Assembly: GCA_016302705.1 (NCBI GenBank)
Contig: JAEDNC010000020.1
Location: 1 to 11,395 of the forward strand
DNA length: 11,395 bases
Source of the DNA: Bacilli bacterium
GTDB taxonomy: Bacteria; Bacillota_I; Bacilli_A; RFN20; CAG-826
Direction: 5' to 3'
Positions 1 through 7,525 of this stretch are shown piece after piece. Each line of letters begins with the position of its first letter. The first letter of the stretch is position 1. The notes beneath the pieces were generated by a model, which worked only from the letters and a program-made list of their open reading frames with translations, was not told the origin of the DNA and did not search any database. A program made the position numbers and the translations under genes.

Positions 1-1016
1 CTTTTATTAATTTGGAAGTGACACACATCATCAATTAGGTATCTAATTGTATCTGCTTTCCATTCAACTGCATATTTATGATATTCAGCAATATTATGTC
101 CATTTTGTTCATGGGCGATATAATCGTGATATCCGCCATCATGATTAGAGAAGTGAAGCGCAGAAGAACTTTGATTAGCAATTCTTCCTTTAGCCTCCAT
201 AATATCAATCTCACCCGAATGAGGCCATCCCCCATAGACTGAGTCATTTGGCATCATCCAAAACGCTGGCCACATACCTGTAACTACTGGAAGGGAGATT
301 CTTGCTTCAACATAACCATAAGTAAAATGGACTTTATTTTGAGTCTTGATTCTTGTTGAAGTGTAGTTGAAGTTTCCTCTATTTTCCGCTTTCGCACGAA
401 TAGTCAAAACTCCATCACTGACGAAATCATTACTATCTGTGTAATATTGAGCTTCGTTATTTCCCCAGCCACCGCTTCCGTTACCGGTTTCATAAGTCCA
501 ATTACCTTTATCGAGTTTATCTCCATCAAATTCATCAGACCAATAAAGTTCTGTATATCCTTGTGGATAATCAATTGTTGGTTCAGGTGGATCAATAACT
601 GGAGGTTCATCAGGGGTGATAACTCCAGGAGTGTACATCTCTACATCATTAAGTCTTGAAGTGAGATAAATAACATTATTCGTATCATAAAACTCAAGTT
701 TTAAAGATGAATAAATAACTGGACTAAGAATAGTGAACATGTTGTTTTCACTAGTTAGCTCACTTATGGACACCCCTGAGACATTTAATTTGGAGAAACT
801 ATGCCCTGTTACTTCAAAAGGAGAAGGATAGTTACAAGTATAACTAACTTCTAAATGTCCTTGTTCATCAATAAATTTTGAAGATGTCACATTGAAAATT
901 ACTTCTTCTGGTGTTTCATCACCTTCACCTTGTCCTCCATTAGGAATTGTTAAAGTTGTACAAGATGAGAGAAGAAGCGAGGTTAATGCAAATAAAGCGG
1001 ATAATTTCTTATTCAT
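1..1016 (-). CDS. GH16 endo-beta-1,3-glucanase (laminarinase/licheninase type) lipoprotein, 3' end cut off by window edge
   Basis: This frame opens at ATG 1016 and stays open to the window edge, giving 338 codons. The N-terminus is a lipoprotein signal (MNKKLSALFALTSLLLSSC, lipid-modified Cys19), so the product should be anchored outside the membrane. Residues about 37-128 form a beta-rich region of unknown family, and 129-150 are a Pro/Asp/Glu linker. The GH16 domain starts near 154. Visible family landmarks are GWGNNEAQYYT (183-193), RIKTQ, YGYVEARISLP, GMWPAFWMMP, and the catalytic motif EIDIME, with E269 as likely nucleophile, D271 as helper and E274 as acid/base. The form with the extra Met between Asp and Glu is usual in laminarinase-like GH16 enzymes. 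Retaining hydrolysis of beta-1,3- or mixed beta-1,3/1,4-glucan is expected. The start overlaps the phosphorylase stop by 8 nt, with a GAGG ribosome site 6 nt upstream. Exact linkage specificity cannot be read here. Confidence 0.93.
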   Translation of the reverse strand, partial: MNKKLSALFALTSLLLSSCTTLTIPNGGQGEGDETPEEVIFNVTSSKFIDEQGHLEVSYTCNYPSPFEVTGHSFSKLNVSGVSISELTSENNMFTILSPVIYSSLKLEFYDTNNVIYLTSRLNDVEMYTPGVITPDEPPVIDPPEPTIDYPQGYTELYWSDEFDGDKLDKGNWTYETGNGSGGWGNNEAQYYTDSNDFVSDGVLTIRAKAENRGNFNYTSTRIKTQNKVHFTYGYVEARISLPVVTGMWPAFWMMPNDSVYGGWPHSGEIDIMEAKGRIANQSSSALHFSNHDGGYHDYIAHEQNGHNIAEYHKYAVEWKADTIRYLIDDVCHFQINK

Positions 1017-4000
1017 CAATGACCTCAATTCTTAATTGTTTGATTTTGCCGCTTCTTAAATCAGAAGCGAGTTCACCTCTAATAGAGGCATATTCCTTAT
1101 TATTAACAACATAGGAATATTTTTTGTGGTTATATAAATCAATTCTTTGAGGATTGTGGATTGTGATTACACATTTAGAGAAAAGTGGGTAAGAAACTTC
1201 ATCATTTTCATCAAAGAATTCTTTGGAAATTTTTGGAGAAGGAGTAAAGACTAATTCTCCATCTTCCATCTTAAAAGCTCTTTCGCCTAAGAACATGATG
1301 TAGAACATGTCTAATACTTCTGCGTTAGCCCCTGTTAATCTAGCGAATTGACCTTGTCCGTGCATTCTCTTGTTTGGATTACATGTAGGAACAACAAAGC
1401 TTGAATTTTCAATTGGGCTTCTTCCATAAACATATGGATCCATGTTACAAACAAAGTTAACTTTCATCTCGTTATAGAAGTCTTTATATAAGCCAGCTTT
1501 AAGTAAACCAAGGAGATATTTATAACCCATGTGGAGGAAGTTACATTCTCTTTCAAGCCATCCTTTTGTGAAGGCATGAACTCTTCCAATTTCAAATGGA
1601 TCGTTCTCAATATCGTCACAAGTCTTATAGAAACCGAGTTTTTGGTCGCGTAGGCCGCTTTTATAGATGCGGACGTAATCTTCTTCGTCAAAGAATTTTT
1701 CGCCTAATTTAGCCATACGTGCGGAGGCTTCTAAGAAATAGGAGATTAATCGTTGGGTGAACTCTAATGGTTTGACCACTTTATAGCCTAAGTGATTGAC
1801 CTTATCAGTCACTTCGTATTTAGAGACATCATTGATGATGTAAGAAGGAATAATTCCTCCACCTAATTTCTTAGCCTCTAAGATACCTTTAGAGAGGATA
1901 TCTTTCATTTCATTAAGAAGTTCAAGAGCTTCACTAACATCAATGAATTTACCATTATTAGTGGCTTTTAAATGTGTCTTTTCTCTTAAGACTTCTCTAG
2001 AGGTAGTAACCTTATCCCAATAATCAAATTGAGATAATCTTCCAGAGAGTAATTTATTCACTCCATCTCTAATAGAGACATATAAATCATATTGCTCATC
2101 CATTAAAGCGATATTTTTATCTTTAAAGTCTTTAAATGAATTAAGAGCAAAATCAACGAGTCTAAGGAGTTCAATAGATTCACTCATCGCGGAAGCAAAT
2201 AAGCCAGGTAAACCATTCATTGCATCGTTCCAACCTGGTTTTTCACATTCCATTTCAATGCCCATTTGATGAGCGTCTAATGTGGAGAATTTAATTAAAA
2301 TTAAGTTAAAGATCTTACTCGCTAAAGAGACTTTGATTTCTTTACCGTTTTGATCTAATTTCCATAAGGTTTCATCACCTTTTAAGCCTGCTCTTTCGTT
2401 TTCTTTCTTGAAGGCTATTAAATCTATTGCCCCATATTGTCTAATTTTGTTATCACCCACTAAGCAATATTTTTCACTTCGAGGATTAACATAGACTAAG
2501 GAATGGAAATATTTATAATCATCAGTAAATAAGAGTTCTTCCATCTTGTCTGGATAAACGCTTAAATAGTTTTCTAATAAATCAACGTTATAGGTCCAGT
2601 GATCAATCCAATATCCTTCAGAGAAAGAGGCTGCTATTTCTTGATGGCTTTCTTTAAGGATATTAGAGAATAAATCATCAACATTCTTCACGTTGTTATC
2701 TTTAAGAAGAGTGTAGATAACTCCTGGTTGTTCACCCTTTGTGAGCATTGCCATAATCTTAGATTTGATAGCATTATCAAGACCATTGAGGACTGCTTCA
2801 TTAAAGTTATCATTCTTTTTAAAAACTAATGGTTTGACTGTTAATGGATTTTGACCATCCATTTGAATTAATGAGAAGAAGATTTTAATGTTATAGTCTT
2901 TAATTTCGTTTACGAAATATAAATCATTTCTTCTATTTTGGTTAACGTCTCTAAAGTTTCCTGGTCCGGAACTATAGTAAGTACTTGGGATATTGAAAGC
3001 GTTATAGTCTCTTTCCATATCACCATGTTTTCTTGAGAATAGGTAGTAAGGTTGGCCTTCCTTTTTATCATTTAACACGATAGGAAAACCACCTCTTAAA
3101 TTGTTATCTAACACTGATTGAGCAATGTATTCGTCAAACAAATGGTTAGAGGTCTTAATACCTTTAGGTAGATATGAATTAACGAGTTCTTCAGTTTCAC
3201 TAATCATCTTGTGAGCAGCAGCAACTGAGTACTCTTTAATCGCGTTATTGAATTCATCAATTGTGTTAAACGCTCCATATAAAGAAGCGTATTCATAAGA
3301 TTCGTTTTGATTTAAATCAAATGAGGCGATTGAGAAAGCACATGGGAGTTGATTTTCTAATTGTTGTTGTTCATCTAATATCTTAACTCCTTTATTAATC
3401 CAGTTAACTGGAGTGATAAGAGCAGGATCATTTTCAAAGACTTGATAGACTTCAACAATGTTTCCTAAGCGTTTGCCATTTTGATCAATAGAAATAAATC
3501 CATTACCGTCATGTGCTAAAGAAACTATAGAATTATCTCCTGTGCTTGTTTTAAATTTTACAAATGGAGCGTTCTTATTTAAATCAACTTGGCAATACGC
3601 TCCCATAAGGGAAACCATTTCTTTATAAGAAACGTTAGATAATCCAAGAGGGAAGAACACTGGCAAACCATCACATAATTCATAATGATGTCTCTTATTA
3701 GATTTATTTAAGAAGTTCACTGTTCTAATCATTCCAGCGTAATTTCTATGAGAGACAGTGGAATATGTAATAGTCACTTTATATTCATCATTTTCTTCGA
3801 TGATAGAAATGTTTGATTTATTGATTTTAAGTGTTCTCTTATATGGTTTTTCGCCTTCAAATAGAGAATCATTCTTATCATCAATCTTAATAAATGTTCT
3901 AAAAGATTTTATAGGGATATTTTGGTACGCTAATGTAGCTGAATCAAAAGGTGTGATTGGTGTGTCTTTACTATTAACACCAAAACCACCCATAACTTGT

Positions 4001-4134
4001 CCAACGTTCGCATAGAACGCCCAAAGTGGCTTTCCGTCTTCTCCTGCCATCGCAGGTAAAAAGGAGGAAAACCTTTTTGCGTGTTGGAAATCTTCAATCA
4101 CGAATGTTGAACCTTCAAAACTATATTTGACCAT
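1009..4134 (-). CDS. Cytoplasmic beta-glucan/oligosaccharide phosphorylase of the GH94/GH149/GH161 group, probably beta-1,3-glucan specific
   Basis: The product has 1041 residues and no signal peptide, so it should act in the cytoplasm. It would split a beta-glucoside with inorganic phosphate to give alpha-glucose 1-phosphate and a shortened oligosaccharide. The N-terminal part (about 1-300) resembles the beta-sandwich of inverting phosphorylases (FLPAMAGEDGKPLWAFYANVGQ at 25-46, FGVNSKD at 51-57). The catalytic (alpha/alpha)6 barrel follows, with PGNFRDVNQNRRND at 391-404 and KPGWNDAMNGLPGLF at 632-646. D637 of the WND triplet is the likely general acid. Cellobiose phosphorylases of GH94 are nearer 800 residues. 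The greater length and the KPGW.DA.NGLPG motif fit GH161 or GH149, the beta-1,3-oligoglucan phosphorylases. The adjoining GH16 gene supports this. Start: AAGGAG lies 9 nt upstream of the ATG. Linkage and exact family are inferred; cellodextrin or another beta-glucan remains possible. Confidence 0.85.
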   Translation of the reverse strand: MVKYSFEGSTFVIEDFQHAKRFSSFLPAMAGEDGKPLWAFYANVGQVMGGFGVNSKDTPITPFDSATLAYQNIPIKSFRTFIKIDDKNDSLFEGEKPYKRTLKINKSNISIIEENDEYKVTITYSTVSHRNYAGMIRTVNFLNKSNKRHHYELCDGLPVFFPLGLSNVSYKEMVSLMGAYCQVDLNKNAPFVKFKTSTGDNSIVSLAHDGNGFISIDQNGKRLGNIVEVYQVFENDPALITPVNWINKGVKILDEQQQLENQLPCAFSIASFDLNQNESYEYASLYGAFNTIDEFNNAIKEYSVAAAHKMISETEELVNSYLPKGIKTSNHLFDEYIAQSVLDNNLRGGFPIVLNDKKEGQPYYLFSRKHGDMERDYNAFNIPSTYYSSGPGNFRDVNQNRRNDLYFVNEIKDYNIKIFFSLIQMDGQNPLTVKPLVFKKNDNFNEAVLNGLDNAIKSKIMAMLTKGEQPGVIYTLLKDNNVKNVDDLFSNILKESHQEIAASFSEGYWIDHWTYNVDLLENYLSVYPDKMEELLFTDDYKYFHSLVYVNPRSEKYCLVGDNKIRQYGAIDLIAFKKENERAGLKGDETLWKLDQNGKEIKVSLASKIFNLILIKFSTLDAHQMGIEMECEKPGWNDAMNGLPGLFASAMSESIELLRLVDFALNSFKDFKDKNIALMDEQYDLYVSIRDGVNKLLSGRLSQFDYWDKVTTSREVLREKTHLKATNNGKFIDVSEALELLNEMKDILSKGILEAKKLGGGIIPSYIINDVSKYEVTDKVNHLGYKVVKPLEFTQRLISYFLEASARMAKLGEKFFDEEDYVRIYKSGLRDQKLGFYKTCDDIENDPFEIGRVHAFTKGWLERECNFLHMGYKYLLGLLKAGLYKDFYNEMKVNFVCNMDPYVYGRSPIENSSFVVPTCNPNKRMHGQGQFARLTGANAEVLDMFYIMFLGERAFKMEDGELVFTPSPKISKEFFDENDEVSYPLFSKCVITIHNPQRIDLYNHKKYSYVVNNKEYASIRGELASDLRSGKIKQLRIEVIDE

Positions 4135-4149
4135 TGTTAATATCTCCTT

Positions 4150-4180
4150 ATCAGGGTGGAGTTATTCGCCCCACCCTGAT
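4150..4180 (-). promoter_or_regulatory. Perfect 10-bp inverted repeat directly upstream of the phosphorylase ribosome binding site
   Basis: The arms are 4150-4159 (ATCAGGGTGG) and 4171-4180 (CCACCCTGAT), with an 11-nt loop. In the minus-strand transcript this GC-rich stem ends at the first base of the TAAGGAG ribosome site (4144-4150) and begins 16 nt after the preceding lipoprotein stop codon. No U-run follows it in that direction, so it is not a standard intrinsic terminator. It may stabilise the 3' end of the upstream message, mark an RNase cut, or affect ribosome loading on the phosphorylase gene. The repeat is observed; the role is inferred. Confidence 0.6.
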
Positions 4181-4196
4181 GTATGTCGTAATTTTT

Positions 4197-5624
4197 TTAT
4201 TTAGCAATATCGAAACGATTGATATTTTCTTTAAGTGCTGGGAAGGAACCTTCTTGAATGTTCCAAACTTCAGAACTGAAATTGTAAGTACTATAAGTGC
4301 TAACTTGTTTTAACGCACTAGCAGAATAAACTGCGCAGTTTGTTAATGAACCTAAATCTGAATCACCAGATGTTGGCTTATTAATGCCTTGGTGAGTATG
4401 ACCGAATGCGGCGCTAATTGGAGTTTCGTTAATTGGAGTGAAGTTAAATGCTGCACCAACTGAGTCTTGAACTTGTCCCCAACATTTTCCAACTACGGAA
4501 TAAATGCCATTACTCTTTTGATTATTATTATCAGTAATCTTGGTAGATGTTCCTGGAATTTCTTTTGTTGCAGAAGCAAATCTCCACCATGGATCGGTGT
4601 TACCTTCTGTAGCAGAGTGATCCCAACCATTGCCAGTCTTGCCTTTATAGACATCATCATAATCTTCATAGATATCAAGCATTGATACACGGGTAGTTAA
4701 GCTAATTAAGTTTTTAGCTTCACCACTACCAGCGACGATACCAAATGCGGCGCCTGTATTACAGTCATCATCATAGAAGTGAGTGTCCATTTTGACTTGG
4801 CAGTTTTCTTTGATTAAGCAGTCATAAACGTGACCCATGTTATTTCCAGCGATAATACCAACAATGGTTCTACCATGGACATTACAGTTATCAAATGTCA
4901 CATTACGAACTAAACCTGAAGAACCAATAACTTGGAAGATACCAATGTTATCTCCTGCTTTATGAGCGTCACTAGAGAATCCAAAGGATCCGCTATAAAC
5001 GTCATAGTTAGATGCATATCCTCCTCCAGAGATACCTGTTGGAGAATGTGAATAAGTACATGTAACGTTTTTAATCGCATATCCATCTCCGTCGAGAATG
5101 CCATGGAAATAGAAGTTTTCTGGATCTTCTTCAGAGAAGTATTGCCCGATTGGTTCAAAGTTAGGAATTGAAGAACAATCGATATCATTTGCTAAGACAT
5201 AATAGCCTTCACATGCTTTTTTAGAACTACCAATAGCTTGGAAGTCTTCTGCGGTTTTAATAAATTTAGTAGCGTTAAAGATATCAATAGATGTCTTTTT
5301 ACCGTTTCCCATTGTGACGGATGCGGTTAATTCTTTAGGTCCTGCTTTTCTTAATGCAGCAGCGTCTAAAGTAAGGACACCACCACTATATCCAAACTTG
5401 ATTATTTCTCTTCCTACTTTAACTTCTTTAACACCATCTTTTGCTTCCAAGTAAATAGATGGGTTACTCGCTGTTTCATCTGATGTATCAAAGAGGATAC
5501 GTTCATAGTAGATTTTATCTCCAGATTTAGGAGCTAGACCTCCGCTTTGGTTTCCTCCTCCACAACTAGCTAAAGAAGTTACAAAGAGAATTGAAATTGT
5601 TTTAAGTAAAGTTAATCGTTTCAT
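4197..5624 (-). CDS. Surface lipoprotein with GLUG-like beta-helix features, function unknown
   Basis: The start chosen is ATG 5624, giving 475 residues, because GGAGG lies 5 nt upstream. A longer reading from TTG 5636 would place the ribosome site inside the coding sequence. The signal ends in LASC (Cys21), then a Gly/Ser/Asn-rich stretch. Residues about 35-118 look like a small beta-rich, Ig-like region. From about 121 the pattern is that of GLUG/right-handed beta-helix surface proteins: TAEDFQAIG (124-132), YYVLANDIDC (141-150), F.GILDGDGYAIKNV (173-187), NIGIFQVIGSSGLVRNVTFDNC (226-247), IVGIIAGNNMGHVYDCLI (254-271) and FGIVAGSGEAKNLI (294-307). The end, WNIQEGSFPALK (454-465), is also common in such proteins. 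Because it lies between a binding-module lipoprotein and the phosphorylase, it could hold or position glucan at the surface. No catalytic motif is visible. Polysaccharide lyases also use beta-helices, so an enzymatic role is not excluded. Confidence 0.8.
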   Translation of the reverse strand: MKRLTLLKTISILFVTSLASCGGGNQSGGLAPKSGDKIYYERILFDTSDETASNPSIYLEAKDGVKEVKVGREIIKFGYSGGVLTLDAAALRKAGPKELTASVTMGNGKKTSIDIFNATKFIKTAEDFQAIGSSKKACEGYYVLANDIDCSSIPNFEPIGQYFSEEDPENFYFHGILDGDGYAIKNVTCTYSHSPTGISGGGYASNYDVYSGSFGFSSDAHKAGDNIGIFQVIGSSGLVRNVTFDNCNVHGRTIVGIIAGNNMGHVYDCLIKENCQVKMDTHFYDDDCNTGAAFGIVAGSGEAKNLISLTTRVSMLDIYEDYDDVYKGKTGNGWDHSATEGNTDPWWRFASATKEIPGTSTKITDNNNQKSNGIYSVVGKCWGQVQDSVGAAFNFTPINETPISAAFGHTHQGINKPTSGDSDLGSLTNCAVYSASALKQVSTYSTYNFSSEVWNIQEGSFPALKENINRFDIAK

Positions 5625-5629
5625 ATTAG

Positions 5630-5634
5630 CCTCC
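5630..5634 (-). promoter_or_regulatory. Ribosome binding site that decides the start of the GLUG-like lipoprotein
   Basis: GGAGG on the minus strand sits 5 nt before ATG 5624. The in-frame TTG at 5636 overlaps the first G of this site and has no purine-rich site of its own at the right distance. The 12-nt extension is therefore better read as leader sequence. Confidence 0.8.
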
Positions 5635-5651
5635 AAATAAATTAAATTAGA

Positions 5652-7463
5652 TTATTTCTCAACCCAAGAGATGTTAGAAATAACAAGTGTGTTAGTGAAT
5701 GCACCAACAACAGGTGTGACAAGTGAGAAGGATGCATTATTAATAACTTCTTGATATTCAACAGAAACATTAGCAGCAACACCTGCTTCTAAGACGACTT
5801 GTGTTCCATTAGCAGTAACAGTAAGCGCCACTTCAGAAGTAAGTGTGTAAGATAATGTGTATGTTTTACCAGTGGTTAAGCTTGTGTTCTTATAGAAGAG
5901 TTGGAATCCCCATGCACAGTTACTATTTGCTTCAGCAGTATATTTTGCGGTAACTGTTCCTTCTTCAGTATATGCGTCGCCTTCATTAACATTGACTTGC
6001 GCGCCTGAATTCCAATCCCAGTGAGCATTCCAGTAAACGAATTTGTCATCTGGTAAGGTAAGAGCACCTGTTTGTAAATTGCGTTCTTCACCAAAGCCAA
6101 TATTGGTTTTTGGTCCACCTGCTGGGATAACTACTATTTGTTCACCTTTGGTGATTGTAGCATAAGAAGTTGAATACGATGATTCTTTTGTTCCTTTAAC
6201 TGTGGTAACAAATACTTTGTATTTGCCATCTGGTAATGTAGAAACTTTTGTTAATTGGCCGCCATTAGTAACTGTTTCACTATCAACTGCTTGTCCATCG
6301 GTATTGACATAATATGCTTTATAGCTATCAGCACCTGTAACAGCAGCGAATGCGATTGTATAAACACCAGCGTTTTCATTAACGACAACACCTTCTGGTG
6401 CAGCTAAAGCTGCTTCCCAAAGGATATCAGTAATAACAACTCTAGCGTCTCCAATTAAATTGAAAGAGAATAAGATATTAAATGAAGCACCCTCACCTTG
6501 TCTATATGTGACTTTAATATTGTTGTCACCTTTGGCAATTACGGTATTGGTATCATTAACAATAATTGTGCCAGCTTTGCTGCTGTTGAGTTTGAATGTT
6601 AAATTATACATTGTTCCAACAATTAAGCTGGAGTTCTTTCTCATTAATTGAACTGACCAGTTATTAGAACCAGGATTTGATTTTGGATTATAAGTGTAGT
6701 CGAAGACTAATCCTGCTGTTGGTGAGTAATATGCTTCGTTTACTGTTGCATTAGCACCTGACCACCATTCTGGATCGTTAAAATAGCAATAATCATCACC
6801 GTGATCACCAAGTGTATCCGCGGTTGAAAATGCTAAATCGACTGCATCAGTTGGTTTTATGCTTGCTTCTTTAACTGTAACATCACAGTTAGCGGTAAAT
6901 CCGCCATCAACAGTTGTAACAGTAACAGTAGCTTCACCTGCTTTAGCAGCAGTAACTGTACCGTTACTAACGGTAACTGCATCGCCTGTAACTGACCATG
7001 TGACATTTTTGTTTGTTGCGTCACTTGGAGCAACAGTAGCAGTTAATGTTTCAGAACCACCAACAGTAAGACTTAAAGAAGTCTTGTTTAATGTGACACC
7101 AGTAACAGCAACAGTAGCTGCTGAGACTGTGACAACACAGTTGGCAGTAAATCCACCATCAACTGTAGTTGCGGTAACAGTAGATGTTCCTACTTTGAGA
7201 GCTCTAACGAGACCATCATCAACAGAAACAATTCCATCACCACTTGCGGACCAAGTAACGTTTTTATTTGTTGCGTTAACTGGTGCAATTGTTGCGGTAA
7301 GAGTTTCGGTTTGACCGACTGTTAAGGAAGCGGTAGTTTTGTTTAGCGCAACACCTGTAACTGATACAGTTTCAACAACTGGATCTCCACCACTTGCTGG
7401 TTGATTACATCCGGCAAGTGCTAATAACATAGCGGCACTGCACACTAAGTATTTAAATTTCAT
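5652..7463 (-). CDS. Modular surface lipoprotein: two Big_2 domains, two carbohydrate-binding-like modules, one FN3-like domain
   Basis: The product has 603 residues and a clear lipoprotein signal (LAGC, Cys19). Domains in order are: Big_2 Ig-like repeats at about 33-113 and 118-197, each ending in TTVDGGFTANC.VTV; a beta-sandwich module at about 205-350; an FN3-like domain at about 354-438; and a second beta-sandwich module at about 448-602. The two beta-sandwich modules are related: both have a DD....aromatic..W segment, a later W..QL..KN.SL..G..Y motif, and end in ILW or ISW followed by E or VE. This layout resembles CBM4_9-type modules, some of which bind laminarin-like glucans, but I cannot assign the family firmly. 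There is no catalytic domain. The likely job is to capture polysaccharide near the importer and GH16 enzyme, with the Ig domains as spacers. The start is supported by AGGAGG 7 nt upstream. It lies 27 nt before the next lipoprotein gene. Confidence 0.85.
   Translation of the reverse strand: MKFKYLVCSAAMLLALAGCNQPASGGDPVVETVSVTGVALNKTTASLTVGQTETLTATIAPVNATNKNVTWSASGDGIVSVDDGLVRALKVGTSTVTATTVDGGFTANCVVTVSAATVAVTGVTLNKTSLSLTVGGSETLTATVAPSDATNKNVTWSVTGDAVTVSNGTVTAAKAGEATVTVTTVDGGFTANCDVTVKEASIKPTDAVDLAFSTADTLGDHGDDYCYFNDPEWWSGANATVNEAYYSPTAGLVFDYTYNPKSNPGSNNWSVQLMRKNSSLIVGTMYNLTFKLNSSKAGTIIVNDTNTVIAKGDNNIKVTYRQGEGASFNILFSFNLIGDARVVITDILWEAALAAPEGVVVNENAGVYTIAFAAVTGADSYKAYYVNTDGQAVDSETVTNGGQLTKVSTLPDGKYKVFVTTVKGTKESSYSTSYATITKGEQIVVIPAGGPKTNIGFGEERNLQTGALTLPDDKFVYWNAHWDWNSGAQVNVNEGDAYTEEGTVTAKYTAEANSNCAWGFQLFYKNTSLTTGKTYTLSYTLTSEVALTVTANGTQVVLEAGVAANVSVEYQEVINNASFSLVTPVVGAFTNTLVISNISWVEK
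5655..6851 (-). repeat. Diverged duplicate of a carbohydrate-binding-like module flanking an FN3-like domain
   Basis: Module 1 spans about 6414-6851 and module 2 about 5655-6122. Aligned landmarks are W233/W234 with W482/W484, SGANATVNE (235-243) with SGAQVNVNE (486-494), W269..QL with W518..QL, KNSSL (276-280) with KNTSL (525-529), and LW/SW near the ends. The protein similarity is plain but the DNA has diverged, so this duplication looks older than that of the Big_2 pair. The FN3-like domain sits between the copies. Confidence 0.7.
6873..7367 (-). repeat. Tandem pair of Big_2-encoding segments
   Basis: The segments 7125-7367 and 6873-7112 encode two successive Ig-like domains that share long stretches at the DNA level, for example around ATNKNVTWS and TTVDGGFTANC. 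This points to a fairly recent internal duplication. The match is protein-coding, of about 80 residues per unit, and fits the usual Big_2 length. Confidence 0.85.
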
Positions 7464-7503
7464 TTTCAGTCCTCCTCATTATATGGGAATGAAATTTTAT
7501 TTG

Positions 7504-7523
7504 AGATTCTCTTATAAGAATCT
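7504..7523 (-). other. Inverted repeat just after the second permease gene
   Basis: AGATTCT (7504-7510) and AGAATCT (7517-7523) form a 7-bp stem with a 6-nt loop, starting 2 nt after the permease stop codon. On the transcript the following bases are CAAATAAAATTT, which is not a strong U-run, so termination would be partial at best. It could protect the 3' end of the importer message. The role is inferred. Confidence 0.45.
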
Positions 7524-7525
7524 TG

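Noticed and set aside
4150..4198. Plus-strand intrinsic terminator made of the 10-bp hairpin and the T-run at 4192-4198
   Set aside because: The T-run begins 11 nt after the stem, too far for normal intrinsic termination, and no plus-strand gene leads into it.
5625..5636. TTG start at 5636 giving a 479-residue lipoprotein
   Set aside because: The TTG overlaps the GGAGG that serves ATG 5624. Starting at the ATG also gives a normal lipoprotein signal beginning MKR.
6859..7314. A 151-codon open frame on the plus strand opposite the Big_2 repeats
   Set aside because: It mirrors the repetitive Val/Thr-rich coding sequence of the minus strand, has no convincing ribosome site, and its product is low-complexity Val/Thr/Ala. 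It is a shadow of the real gene.
7478..7483. TATAAT upstream of the modular lipoprotein gene as an internal promoter
   Set aside because: There is no acceptable -35 box at 16-18 nt, and transcription would start on top of the ribosome binding site at 7471-7476.
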